A DNA stretch of 32,602 nucleotides, taken from assembly GCF_000821245.2 (NCBI RefSeq), contig NZ_LN611425.1, forward strand, positions 840,413-873,014, given 5' to 3'. The position numbers were made by a program, and so were the translations under genes. The first letter of the stretch is position 1. Each line of letters opens with the position of its first letter. The DNA comes from Virgibacillus senegalensis (GTDB lineage: Bacteria > Bacillota > Bacilli > Bacillales > Amphibacillaceae). Below are positions 9,542 to 17,063 of this stretch, piece after piece. The notes under the pieces are model-generated. The model worked only from the letters and a program-made list of their open reading frames with translations. It did not search any database and was not told the DNA's origin.

Positions 9542-10313
9542 CTCCGAATATTTCCAAAAGACTGCGCATGGTTTGAAGTGTTATTCCAAATAAATTTTTC
9601 ACCAATCCCGCATACAATCCGAGAAAAGGTAAAAGAACGATAAAACTGACGAGAATTTTCAATGGAAGTCCAACGACAAATACATTCAACTGTGGCACGG
9701 TACGGGCGATGATACCCAATGCAACGTCCACTAAGAATAAACAGCCGACCACCGGAATCGCCATTTGAAAAGCGATCAAGAACATTCTGCTCATTGTCTG
9801 CGTAATCAGTTCGCTAAATGCCTCGTTTCCAAAAGGGATAAAAGCATCGAGCGGAACTGTTTGATAACTGTAAAAGATGCCATCTATCAATAAATGGTGA
9901 CCATTCACCACTAGAAGAAATAAAAGAGCAATCGTATAAAAATACTGTCCAGTCAACGGACTCTGTGCACCTGTCTGCGGATCAATAACATTGGCGATGG
10001 CAAATCCCATTTGAAAATCGATAAATCCGCCTGCTACTTGCAAAGCGGCCAGAATCATGTAGGCAATCAGTCCAAGGAAAAGTCCTACAATGGCTTCTTT
10101 AAAAACCAATAAAATGAAGGTTTCGTCTAATACAATTTCAGGTATCGAAATCGTATAATACATAATCCAAGCCAGGAAAAAACTGCAACCGATTTTGAAA
10201 TGATTCGGAATGTTTTTATAGGAAAAAATCGGCACAGTGACAAAAAAAGAAGTCACCCTGACAAGAATCAGCAAAAAGGCAGGTAAACTGGATAAATTGA
10301 TTGATTCAAGCAT
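9534..10313 (-). CDS. fliR: Flagellar export gate protein FliR
   Basis: A 259-aa, strongly hydrophobic protein with about six membrane segments, including one at residues 8-30 (FLLILVRVTSFFVTVPIF) and one near residues 65-90. It belongs to the FliR/SpaR family, which with FliP and FliQ forms the core export channel. The family pattern GFAIANVIDPQTGAQSPL lies at about residues 103-120. The length matches B. subtilis FliR (259 aa). The ATG lies four bases after the fliQ stop, with AGGT overlapping that stop. Confidence 0.96.
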   Translation of the reverse strand: MLESINLSSLPAFLLILVRVTSFFVTVPIFSYKNIPNHFKIGCSFFLAWIMYYTISIPEIVLDETFILLVFKEAIVGLFLGLIAYMILAALQVAGGFIDFQMGFAIANVIDPQTGAQSPLTGQYFYTIALLFLLVVNGHHLLIDGIFYSYQTVPLDAFIPFGNEAFSELITQTMSRMFLIAFQMAIPVVGCLFLVDVALGIIARTVPQLNVFVVGLPLKILVSFIVLLPFLGLYAGLVKNLFGITLQTMRSLLEIFGGA

Positions 10314-10317
10314 CTGG

Positions 10318-10587
10318 TCAACCTACAAACTGGTTTAAATTCTGAAAGATATTTGCTGCAAATTCTACCATTCTTGTCAGCATCCAGGGTCCGAAAAATA
10401 CAAGCCCTACAAGGACAGCGACAATCTTCGGAATAAAAGCAAGTGTTTGCTCTTGAATTTGGGTCGTTGCCTGAAAAATACTGACTAAAAGCCCGACAAC
10501 AAGCGCTAAAATCAGTAATGGACCTGTTACCATTAAAATTGTGTAAATCCCTTGCTGAGCCAGGGAGATGACAAAATCACCGCTCAT
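10318..10587 (-). CDS. fliQ: Flagellar export gate protein FliQ
   Basis: An 89-aa protein with two membrane helices (about residues 15-40 and 52-75) joined by the conserved QATTQIQEQTLAFIPKI loop of the FliQ family. It packs around FliP and FliR in the export channel. The size matches the usual 88-90 aa. AAAGGAG precedes the ATG with good spacing, and it follows fliP by 21 bases. Confidence 0.97.
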   Translation of the reverse strand: MSGDFVISLAQQGIYTILMVTGPLLILALVVGLLVSIFQATTQIQEQTLAFIPKIVAVLVGLVFFGPWMLTRMVEFAANIFQNLNQFVG

Positions 10588-10608
10588 AAGATCTTTCTCC
10601 TTTCATCA

Positions 10609-11274
10609 TTAAAATCCGCTTAACAAGGAATGGGTGATCAAGTACCAGCCATCCACCAGGACAAACAGCAGAATTTTAAATGGCAAAGAGATCATAACCG
10701 GAGGAAGCATCATCATTCCCATGGACATAAGAACACTTGCTACTGCCATATCGATCACAAGAAATGGCACGAAAATCATGAATCCCATTTGGAAAGCTGT
10801 TTTCAATTCGCTTATCGCGAAAGCAGGAACAATCGTTGTAAGTGGAATGTCCTGAATGGTTTCCGGCTGCTCCATTTGTGAGTAATTCATAAACAATGCC
10901 AAATCTTTCTGTCGTGTATGGCCTGCCATAAAATCTTTGATTGGTAGACTGGCATTTTCATAGGCTTCATCCAATGATATCTCTTCATTCATCAAAGGAG
11001 AGAGGGCTTCTTCGTTAATCTCCTGGAATGTCGGTGCCATAATGAAAAATGTCAAAAACAGCGCCAGCCCAATAAGTACTTGATTGGGCGGCATTTGCTG
11101 AGTAGCTAATGACGTTCTGACAAACGACAGAACAATAATAATCCTGGTGAAACAAGTCATCAAAATTAATATACTTGGCGCCAGCGAAAAGACTGTCAAT
11201 AGTAAAATCAGTCGAACGGAAGTCGAAATACTTCCTGGATCTGAACCGGAAAACACCTCTATAAATTCATTCAT
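10609..11274 (-). CDS. fliP: Flagellar export gate protein FliP
   Basis: A 221-aa membrane protein with the FliP hallmarks: LILMTCFTRIIIVLSFVRTSL in the first half, MPPNQVLIGLALFLTFFIMAP, HTRQKDLALFMNY, and the C-terminal PAFAISELKTAFQMGFMIF and MGMMMLPPVMISLPFK. Five FliP subunits form most of the export channel. The ATG at 11274 gives MNEFIEVFSGSDP, the family N terminus, and 221 aa like B. subtilis. The frame is open further upstream into fliO but has no better SD. It overlaps the fliO 3' end by 8 bp. Unlike many Gram-negative FliP proteins, this start gives no obvious cleavable signal peptide. Confidence 0.97.
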   Translation of the reverse strand: MNEFIEVFSGSDPGSISTSVRLILLLTVFSLAPSILILMTCFTRIIIVLSFVRTSLATQQMPPNQVLIGLALFLTFFIMAPTFQEINEEALSPLMNEEISLDEAYENASLPIKDFMAGHTRQKDLALFMNYSQMEQPETIQDIPLTTIVPAFAISELKTAFQMGFMIFVPFLVIDMAVASVLMSMGMMMLPPVMISLPFKILLFVLVDGWYLITHSLLSGF

Positions 11275-11941
11275 TGCTATCTTCATCCTTGTTCTGTCGG
11301 CTTTCAATCAATCGTTTTCTTCCTTTTTTCAGCTTGTTCAGCTCTTGCTGGAACATTGTTGAAAAATGCTGCTGCTTTTCCCCATCGGTTTTAGAAGCGG
11401 CATTTTTGCCAGTTGTGATAACCGAAGTCAGGAAATTGACTGGATTGAAATCAGTTGCTTCTCCTTCAGCATGAAGCAATTCTTCCCTGGTTGCTTCATC
11501 GGTTATTTCCGATAATAATTCAACATTGTCGCCGACCCCTACCACATATAGTCTGTCTCCTATGCGGACGATTTGCAGCGATTTTTGCTGTCCCAGCGAG
11601 ATTCCGCCAATGTTTTCCATCGCCCTCACTTTTTGGAACATTTTATTTTTTCGATTTAAAAACTTCAGCAAGAAGTATATCAATGCTAATACCAATCCAA
11701 GAGCTAGGATTAACCGGACAAAGTAAAAGAACAATCCTGAAGAAGATTCATCCGCCGGTTCTAATTGATTTTCCTGACTGCCTTCGCTTTCACTGTCATT
11801 GTCGGTCGTTGAGCCAGAATCTGGCGTACATTCCTCACTCTGCTTTCCTATGCAGTCATTCACACTTGGAGCTGCCGCTACCGTGAGCGGAAACCAAAGT
11901 GCAAGGAAGACAAATGCCAGCATACTAAGTTTTTTCAACAT
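11267..11941 (-). CDS. fliO: Flagellar export assembly protein FliO (FliZ)
   Basis: A 224-aa protein with a Sec-type signal sequence (residues 1-23, ending in AAA), an acidic Ser/Asp/Glu-rich outer segment of about 45 residues, one membrane helix (about 69-94) and a basic cytoplasmic tail. FliO helps assemble the FliP ring. B. subtilis FliZ has the same layout and length (219 aa). The conserved cytoplasmic block RAMENIGGISLGQQKSLQIVR follows the membrane helix. Two cysteines (Cys30 and Cys38) lie in the outer segment. It starts 16 bases after the cheY stop. Confidence 0.93.
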   Translation of the reverse strand: MLKKLSMLAFVFLALWFPLTVAAAPSVNDCIGKQSEECTPDSGSTTDNDSESEGSQENQLEPADESSSGLFFYFVRLILALGLVLALIYFLLKFLNRKNKMFQKVRAMENIGGISLGQQKSLQIVRIGDRLYVVGVGDNVELLSEITDEATREELLHAEGEATDFNPVNFLTSVITTGKNAASKTDGEKQQHFSTMFQQELNKLKKGRKRLIESRQNKDEDSNE

Positions 11942-11957
11942 TTTTCACCACTTATTA

Positions 11958-12320
11958 TCAGTCTAATACTTTTTGAATTGCTTCAATTACCCTGTCTGCC
12001 TGAAACGGTTTGACGATAAAATCTTTCGCGCCCGCCTGTATAGCATCGATAACCATCGCTTGCTGACCCATTGCCGAGCACATAATTACTTTTGCATCGT
12101 TATTGATTTGCTTGATTTCCTTCAAGGCAGCAATGCCATCCATCTCAGGCATCGTAATATCCATCGTTACTAGGTCAGGAGTAAGTTCCTTATATTTTTC
12201 GACAGCCTGAGCCCCGTCTGGTGCTTCCCCTACTACTTCAAATCCGTTTTTGCTTAGAATGTCCTTGATCATCATTCGCATGAAAGCTGCATCATCTACA
12301 ATCAATACTGTCTGTCCCAT
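11958..12320 (-). CDS. cheY: Chemotaxis response regulator CheY
   Basis: A 120-aa stand-alone receiver domain with every functional residue in place: acidic pair Asp9/Asp10, phospho-acceptor Asp54 (VTMDITMPEMDG), the switch Ser82 (IMCSAMG) and Lys104 (FIVKPF). CheA phosphorylates it. In Bacillus, CheY-P binds FliM/FliY and promotes counterclockwise rotation. It lies directly after fliY, whose product dephosphorylates it, as in B. subtilis. The SD GAGGGG is well spaced. Confidence 0.98.
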   Translation of the reverse strand: MGQTVLIVDDAAFMRMMIKDILSKNGFEVVGEAPDGAQAVEKYKELTPDLVTMDITMPEMDGIAALKEIKQINNDAKVIMCSAMGQQAMVIDAIQAGAKDFIVKPFQADRVIEAIQKVLD

Positions 12321-12341
12321 TTATATTACCCCTCTCAAAAT

Positions 12342-13535
12342 CTAGTTCAATTTTTTTATACGGTCTCTCGGGCTTACAATATCCGTCACCCGAACGCCGA
12401 AATTTTCATCAATGACCACGACTTCGCCTTTTGCAATCAATTTATCATTGACATTGATGTCTACTGGTTCCCCGGCAAGTTTATCCAGCTCAATAATCGA
12501 ACCTGATGACAGCTCGAGGATTTCCTGTACGGATCGTTTTGTACGACCTAATTCTACTGTCACTTTCAGCGGGATGTCCATCAGAATATCGAGGTTACGC
12601 TGTTCTTTGGCTGGTAATTCCGTTTGTTCAAAACTGGAAAATTCCGCTTGCTGGACATCAGATGCTTTGCCGGCCGCGTTTCCTATATAACTAGGCTCCT
12701 GATTATTGCTGGCAGAATTCCCTGCATGTGCCTGCAAATTATGATTCGCTTCTGAACGAGATGGTTGATTTGTCTCAACTGCCTTCGCAGCTGGCTGTTC
12801 CTGCTGTATCGGCTCCTCTGCCTGATTGTTTTCCGATGGAGGATTCAACAACTGATCAACTAGTTCTTTGGCAAAATGGATCGGCAAGAGCTGCATAATG
12901 TTTGAATCTATTAAGTTACCGATCTGCAATTGGAAAGAAACCTTAACAAGAATATCGGAATCTATCGGTTTTGTTCCTCGATCGGCCTCTATGTCAAGCA
13001 TGCTTATAGCAGGTGGTGAGATATCTACACGTTTGGTAAAGACCGTAGACATACTGGTTGCAGCGGTACCCATCATTTGATTCATTGCTTCTTGTACCGC
13101 GCTTAGGTGGATATCGTTTAATTCCTCAGAAGGGGCTTGTCCGTCTCCGCCTAGCATAAGATCAGCGATGATAGCTGCATCTCTGGATTGGATGACAAAC
13201 AAATTAACCCCTGAAAATCCTTCTGTATATTCTACTTCCACGCCAACATAAGGCTGGGGAAACTCATCGCGTAAGTTCTCCCTGTGAATGACAGAAATGG
13301 TGGGGGTTGTAATCTCCACCTTCTGATTCAACAACGTGGAAAGAGTTGTTGCCGAGCTGCCAAAAGATATATTACCGATTTCTCCCAAAGCATCTTTTTC
13401 GACTGAATTTAAATAGTCGTCCACCGGGGGATTTTGAACCGTATTCTCCTGTGTATCTTCGGCTGGTTCGTTATCATCTGTACTCTTTAAGAGAGCATCT
13501 ATTTCCTCTTGGGACAGCATGTCGTCATTCATCAT
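12342..13535 (-). CDS. fliY: Flagellar C-ring protein and CheY-P phosphatase FliY (FliN domain)
   Basis: A 397-aa protein in three parts. An N-terminal CheY-P-binding peptide (MLSQEEIDALL) is followed by a CheC-like phosphatase domain with two intact Asp/Ser-x3-Glu-x2-Asn sites (DALGEIGNISFG near residue 49; SAVQEAMNQMMG near 150). After a Gln/Glu/Asn/Ser-rich linker (about residues 225-305) comes a FliN-type SpoA domain at the C terminus (DILMDIPLKVTVELGRT onward). It forms part of the C ring and removes phosphate from CheY-P at the motor. The ATG at 13535 follows AAGGGGGG by seven bases and overlaps fliM by 11 bp. It is slightly longer than B. subtilis FliY (378 aa), mainly in the linker. 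Confidence 0.97.
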   Translation of the reverse strand: MMNDDMLSQEEIDALLKSTDDNEPAEDTQENTVQNPPVDDYLNSVEKDALGEIGNISFGSSATTLSTLLNQKVEITTPTISVIHRENLRDEFPQPYVGVEVEYTEGFSGVNLFVIQSRDAAIIADLMLGGDGQAPSEELNDIHLSAVQEAMNQMMGTAATSMSTVFTKRVDISPPAISMLDIEADRGTKPIDSDILVKVSFQLQIGNLIDSNIMQLLPIHFAKELVDQLLNPPSENNQAEEPIQQEQPAAKAVETNQPSRSEANHNLQAHAGNSASNNQEPSYIGNAAGKASDVQQAEFSSFEQTELPAKEQRNLDILMDIPLKVTVELGRTKRSVQEILELSSGSIIELDKLAGEPVDINVNDKLIAKGEVVVIDENFGVRVTDIVSPRDRIKKLN

Positions 13536-14523
13536 TGTCGTTCCCCCCTTGTATTTCCTTTAAGACTTGAACAGCCATTTTATTTTTCTGTTTACCAGGC
13601 TGCACATAGAACTTGGGCTGTTCATCTACATTCAATGTCATTGGCTGATCGATCGCCTGATTTAAGTGAATAAGATCACCATTTTTCAAGTTCAGCAATT
13701 CATTAACATTTATAGTCGATTCTCCCAATATCGCTTTGACATCCACCTCAGCACGACTGATTGTATGTGCCAAATCCTCGTATTCCTTTGGGTTGCTTTC
13801 CTTTGTATTCGTCTGCATCCAATAATGGACCGATAGCTTGGAAATAATCGGTTCCAAAACGACATGTGGGATACAGATATTGATCATGCCGCTACTCTCC
13901 CCAATGGTGGTATTCAGTGAAACGACCACCACCGTTTCATTCGGGGACACAAGCTGAAGAAATTGAGGGTTGACTTCAAATTCTTCCAGCATGGGATCGA
14001 TATCAATGACAGAACTCCACGCTTCTTGTAAGTTTTCCAGCGCATTCTCAAACAACTGCGACATGAGCGTCGTTTCGATTTCAGTTAAATTTTCCACTTT
14101 ATTTAAGCTGCTGCCTTTTCCGCCCAAAAGTCGATCAAGCATGGCATAAGCAATATTCGGGTTGTATTCAAAAATAAGCCTTCCTTCTAAAGGTGCCATA
14201 CTATAAATATTTAAAATAGTCATTTTCGGTATCGATCGGATAAATTCTTCGTAGGGAATTTGGTCGACAGAGGCAACCGAAATCTGCACGTACGTACGCA
14301 GTTGAGCAGAAAAATAGGTAGTTAACAATCTGGCAAAGTTTTCATGTATTCTTGAAAGACTTCGTATTTGGTCCTTCGAGAAACGCAATGCTCTTTTAAA
14401 ATCATATACTCTTACTTTTTTTTCTTGTTGTTCCTGTTGTAATGTTCTTGCATCCATCTCTCCTGAAGACAGAGCAGATAGAAGGTCATCTATTTCATTT
14501 TGGGAAAGTACTTCCTGCGCCAT
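13525..14523 (-). CDS. fliM: Flagellar motor switch protein FliM
   Basis: A 332-aa C-ring protein. The N-terminal LSQNEIDDLLSAL peptide is the CheY-P docking site. The middle domain (about residues 45-230) is CheC-like without the phosphatase Glu/Asn pairs and contacts FliG. The C-terminal SpoA domain (about 250-320) pairs with FliY. I start it at the ATG at 14523 because GGAGG lies eight bases upstream; an in-frame GTG nine bases earlier is inside that SD. The resulting length equals B. subtilis FliM (332 aa). Confidence 0.97.
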   Translation of the reverse strand: MAQEVLSQNEIDDLLSALSSGEMDARTLQQEQQEKKVRVYDFKRALRFSKDQIRSLSRIHENFARLLTTYFSAQLRTYVQISVASVDQIPYEEFIRSIPKMTILNIYSMAPLEGRLIFEYNPNIAYAMLDRLLGGKGSSLNKVENLTEIETTLMSQLFENALENLQEAWSSVIDIDPMLEEFEVNPQFLQLVSPNETVVVVSLNTTIGESSGMINICIPHVVLEPIISKLSVHYWMQTNTKESNPKEYEDLAHTISRAEVDVKAILGESTINVNELLNLKNGDLIHLNQAIDQPMTLNVDEQPKFYVQPGKQKNKMAVQVLKEIQGGNDNDE

Positions 14524-14558
14524 ATCCGTCACCTCCTATCTGGAGACTTTCTAACTGC

Positions 14559-14981
14559 TTATTGTAATACTTTTTGGATGGTATAAACATCGACGATTTT
14601 TCCCTCATGCATTACTTCGTTTAATTTATCCTTCATAATCGATTCCAAATTAGATAAGCCTTCTTTAAATGCATCCCGATCCATTTTTGCCAGCTCTTTA
14701 ATCAATATGTTTTGTGTCTGGAACTCCCGTTTTTCCACTTCTTCCTTTGCCTTTTCACTATCTGCGACAATTTGAAATTGAATCCGGACAAAGCTCCCAT
14801 CTTCTAAATCGGTGCTCATCTCTTCAGTTTGAAAGGAATACTCAACCATTTCATCCAAAGATTGCTCGTCCGATTGATTTTCTTCTCCATCCGCGGTCAA
14901 CACGAATACCATACCTGCCGCACCACCAATGACAAGCACCAGCAGAATGACAACCAAGGATTTAATCATATTACTACTCAT
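14559..14981 (-). CDS. fliL: Flagellar basal-body-associated protein FliL
   Basis: A 140-aa protein with one N-terminal membrane helix (about residues 5-28, IKSLVVILLVLVIGGAAGMV) and an outer domain. The periplasmic-side FliL fold includes SFVRIQFQIVADSEKAKEEV and ends with the family pattern GKIVDVYTIQKVLQ. FliL rings surround the stators and raise torque. The ATG at 14981 has a GGTG-type SD about six bases upstream and overlaps the swrD end by 8 bp; an in-frame GTG nine bases earlier lies in the SD region. The length equals B. subtilis FliL. Confidence 0.94.
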   Translation of the reverse strand: MSSNMIKSLVVILLVLVIGGAAGMVFVLTADGEENQSDEQSLDEMVEYSFQTEEMSTDLEDGSFVRIQFQIVADSEKAKEEVEKREFQTQNILIKELAKMDRDAFKEGLSNLESIMKDKLNEVMHEGKIVDVYTIQKVLQ

Positions 14982-15192
14982 GCAAATCACCGGCTTCTAT
15001 TACGCAGCCTTGCAAACCAATGGTTTGATAATACTTTTGAATCAACATGTTTACTTCATTCTCCGTTTCTCTTACAACTAATTTTTTTCCCGTGATTAGG
15101 GAAATGGTCGTATCAGGAAATGATTGAATCTGTTCAATATAAACAGCGTTTAAACTGAATGTATCTCCATTTAATCTAGTGAGCTTTATCAT
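14974..15192 (-). CDS. swrD: Swarming motor-power protein SwrD (YlzI, FlbD family)
   Basis: A 72-aa protein beginning MIKLTRLNG, the hallmark of the FlbD/YlzI family, and continuing YIEQIQSFPDTTISLITGKKLVV. In B. subtilis this small protein (SwrD) increases flagellar motor power and is needed for swarming. No SD lies directly before the ATG; the nearest G-rich stretch is 32 bases away across a hairpin (see the separate entry). A stop codon seven codons upstream in frame rules out a longer start. It sits between flgE and fliL exactly as in B. subtilis. Confidence 0.93.
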   Translation of the reverse strand: MIKLTRLNGDTFSLNAVYIEQIQSFPDTTISLITGKKLVVRETENEVNMLIQKYYQTIGLQGCVIEAGDLHE

Positions 15193-15201
15193 TTTATTGA
15201 A

Positions 15202-15233
15202 GGGGGCGGTTTACTGCCCCCATTCCCCCTTTT
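15202..15233 (-). promoter_or_regulatory. Hairpin between a distant SD and the swrD start
   Basis: On the transcript strand the order is AAAAGGGGG (15233-15225), three bases, a 6-bp stem GGGGGC/GCCCCC (15221-15216 with 15207-15202) with an 8-base loop, then nine bases and the swrD ATG. Nothing closer to the ATG resembles an SD. Folding the stem shortens the SD-to-ATG distance from 32 to about 12 bases. The first G5 tract could instead pair with the same C5 tract and hide the SD. The sequence is plain; the role is inference. Confidence 0.45.
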
Positions 15234-15235
15234 GG

Positions 15236-16132
15236 TTAACGTTTCAGGTTGACCAGTTCTTGAAGGATTTCATCTGATGTGGTGATGATTCTCGTGTTGG
15301 CCTGGAAGCCTCTTTGCGCTGTAATCATCTCCGTAAATTCTTCTGCGAGGTCAACATTGGACATTTCCAAAGCGCCGGATACGACCGAAGCTCCTCCATC
15401 TTGTCCAGGAATGACTAAATCATCAATGCTATTAAAAGCGTTATCGCCATCTGTGTAAACCCCTGCGTTAGCAGTCATCTGATAAGTGTTTGAACCCAGT
15501 TTTTCCAGACCACCCGGGTTTGAAAATTTAGCAAGTCTGATGGTACCGGCAGTTGTGGCACCATCTTGCGGGTCTACATACGTAACTTCCCCAGTACTTT
15601 GAATACTGAAGCTTTCCGCATCTTCTGGAATTTGGATTCTGCCTAATCCGCCATCATCCTCTGGTGCTCCAGTTTGGCCAAGCAAATATTTACCATCCGA
15701 ATTGACAATGTAACCATCGTCATCCAAGTAGAAGTTACCGGCTCTGGTGAACGTCATTTCATTGCCGCCAAATGTAAAGTTCTCATCACCATTGGCATCT
15801 TCACCTAACACGAACATTCCGTCCCCTTCCAAAGCTAAGTCAAGACTTCGGTTGGTTGTCTGAAGGTTCCCAACAGTATGTAGGTTATCGATGGAACCTA
15901 CTTGTGAGCCCAACCCAACTTGAGAAGGATTCACACCACCTCGAATGGCGGCCCCTCCCTGTACAACCGGGCCTTCTGCCGCGGACATCGATTGACTCAT
16001 CATATCCTGGAAAGTTACTCGTCCTTTTTTAAAACCGGAGGTATTCACATTCGCTATATTATTACCAATGACGTCTAATTTTGTTTGAAACCCCTTCATA
16101 CCTGATATTCCTGCATACATAGAACGTAACAT
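15236..16132 (-). CDS. flgE: Flagellar hook protein FlgE (FlgE/F/G family)
   Basis: A 298-aa axial protein. The N-terminal rod-type domain (MLRSMYAGISGMKGFQTKLDVIGNNIANVNTSGFK) and the C-terminal block (EEFTEMITAQRGFQANTRIITTSDEILQELVNLKR) are the two conserved ends that form the inner tube. The middle is the surface domain. Its place after flgD and before swrD identifies it as the hook subunit; B. subtilis FlgE is 264 aa. I start at the ATG at 16132 because the family begins MLRSMY and AAAGGA lies upstream. An in-frame GTG at 16168 with AGAGG would add 12 residues. The stop is followed by the swrD leader. Confidence 0.94.
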   Translation of the reverse strand: MLRSMYAGISGMKGFQTKLDVIGNNIANVNTSGFKKGRVTFQDMMSQSMSAAEGPVVQGGAAIRGGVNPSQVGLGSQVGSIDNLHTVGNLQTTNRSLDLALEGDGMFVLGEDANGDENFTFGGNEMTFTRAGNFYLDDDGYIVNSDGKYLLGQTGAPEDDGGLGRIQIPEDAESFSIQSTGEVTYVDPQDGATTAGTIRLAKFSNPGGLEKLGSNTYQMTANAGVYTDGDNAFNSIDDLVIPGQDGGASVVSGALEMSNVDLAEEFTEMITAQRGFQANTRIITTSDEILQELVNLKR

Positions 16133-16227
16133 TTGATCAACATCCTTTTCAGAAATTTTTTCTTTCACTAGAATTTGCCTCTATCATTCAGCAAATTGCG
16201 GCCTCCCTTTCGGGTCCAGCCCAAAGC
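16133..16227 (-). promoter_or_regulatory. Structured 95-base leader of flgE
   Basis: This is the longest gap in the operon after the flgB promoter region. On the transcript strand it contains CCCGAAAGGG (a 3-bp stem with a GAAA loop) flanked by GGCT and GGCC, then a perfect 7-bp hairpin AATTTGC/GCAAATT (16191-16197 with 16172-16178) whose loop holds an AGAG sequence. The alternative GTG start at 16168 lies three bases after this stem. No T tract follows, so it is not a terminator. A translational role for the hook gene is possible but unproven. Confidence 0.3.
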
Positions 16228-16599
16228 TTAACTATCCATCACGATGGTTCCGTTTATATTGGTAAATATTCTGCTGCCGGCCTCGGAACGCTCCATGGCA
16301 GTAACCACGGTATTGTTTTTCGTGCTTATCAACAAAGCAGCATCATTTGTTAACACCAATGAATCTGTTATTCCTTTTTGTTTGGCTTCTCCTACTTTTG
16401 TCGATATCTTCCGCCATTGCTCCCGGCCGATGGTAATATTTCGTTCATTCATGCGCTGTTCTGCATGTTTGCTAACTTTCAACCCTTGTACGCCCGACAA
16501 TGTTTCTTTAAAACTTTTTTGCTGTTTGGATGTTTCAATTTTTGTCGGTTGGGGTACTAAAGATATTGGATGTTGTAAAGGTTGTATCCGGTGATTCAT
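16228..16599 (-). CDS. Flagellar operon protein, TIGR02530 type
   Basis: A 123-aa cytoplasmic protein with no membrane segment. It carries KVSKHAEQRMNERNI followed by the KVGEAKQKGITDSLVLTNDAALLISTKNNTVVTAM block typical of the uncharacterised flagellar operon protein family found between flgD and flgE in many Firmicutes. Its position suggests a part in hook assembly or control, but no function is established that I can name. I start it at the ATG at 16599, preceded by AAGGG about eight bases upstream, rather than an in-frame GTG at 16608 inside the SD region. It follows flgD by 14 bases. Confidence 0.85.
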   Translation of the reverse strand: MNHRIQPLQHPISLVPQPTKIETSKQQKSFKETLSGVQGLKVSKHAEQRMNERNITIGREQWRKISTKVGEAKQKGITDSLVLTNDAALLISTKNNTVVTAMERSEAGSRIFTNINGTIVMDS

Positions 16600-16613
16600 A
16601 TTAACCACCCTTC

Positions 16614-17054
16614 TTAGTCAGTTGATGGGCCGCTTACCTTTAAAACTTCATCCGCAAAAATCTTCTCTCCATTGCTTAATTCCAATACAGCCTTTCCACT
16701 CTCTTGGCTGACTGAAGTTACATCGCTTGTCAGTGTTTCGGCTACTTTGCCAGTTTCTTCGTCATATTTATTATAAGAAACCTCTTTGCCGATTAAATGA
16801 CTGTATTGAAGCACAGGAGATATAGATTGGGAATCAACTAAACGATCCATGGAACTTGCCATATTGGTCATTTGTTCCAAAGAGGAGAAGCTGGCCATTT
16901 GAGAAACGAATTCCTTATCTTCCATCGGATTCAGCGGATCCTGGTTCTGCAGCTGGGCCATCAAAATTTTCAAAAACTCATCCTTCCCTAGATTTGGGTT
17001 AGTGGTGCCACGCGGCTGCTGACTTAAATAATAGGAATTGTCTATTTTTGTCAT
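16614..17054 (-). CDS. flgD: Flagellar hook capping protein FlgD
   Basis: A 146-aa protein. The N-terminal export and capping segment (about residues 15-60) has LGKDEFLKILMAQLQNQDPLNPMEDKEFVSQMASFSSLEQM, the FlgD signature. It is followed by a short C-terminal domain (LIGKEVSYNKYDEETG onward). FlgD forms the scaffold at the hook tip on which FlgE polymerises. The protein is short, as in Bacillus (about 140 aa), lacking most of the FlgD tudor/Fn3 region of enterics. The ATG at 17054 is best spaced after AGGTGA; an in-frame GTG nine bases upstream is part of the SD. Confidence 0.95.
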   Translation of the reverse strand: MTKIDNSYYLSQQPRGTTNPNLGKDEFLKILMAQLQNQDPLNPMEDKEFVSQMASFSSLEQMTNMASSMDRLVDSQSISPVLQYSHLIGKEVSYNKYDEETGKVAETLTSDVTSVSQESGKAVLELSNGEKIFADEVLKVSGPSTD

Positions 17055-17063
17055 TTTTATCAC

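Noticed and set aside
15236-16132. Calling this gene flgG (distal rod) rather than flgE
   Set aside because: The FlgE/F/G ends alone do not separate them, but the place after fliK-flgD and before swrD matches the B. subtilis hook gene, formerly also misnamed flgG.
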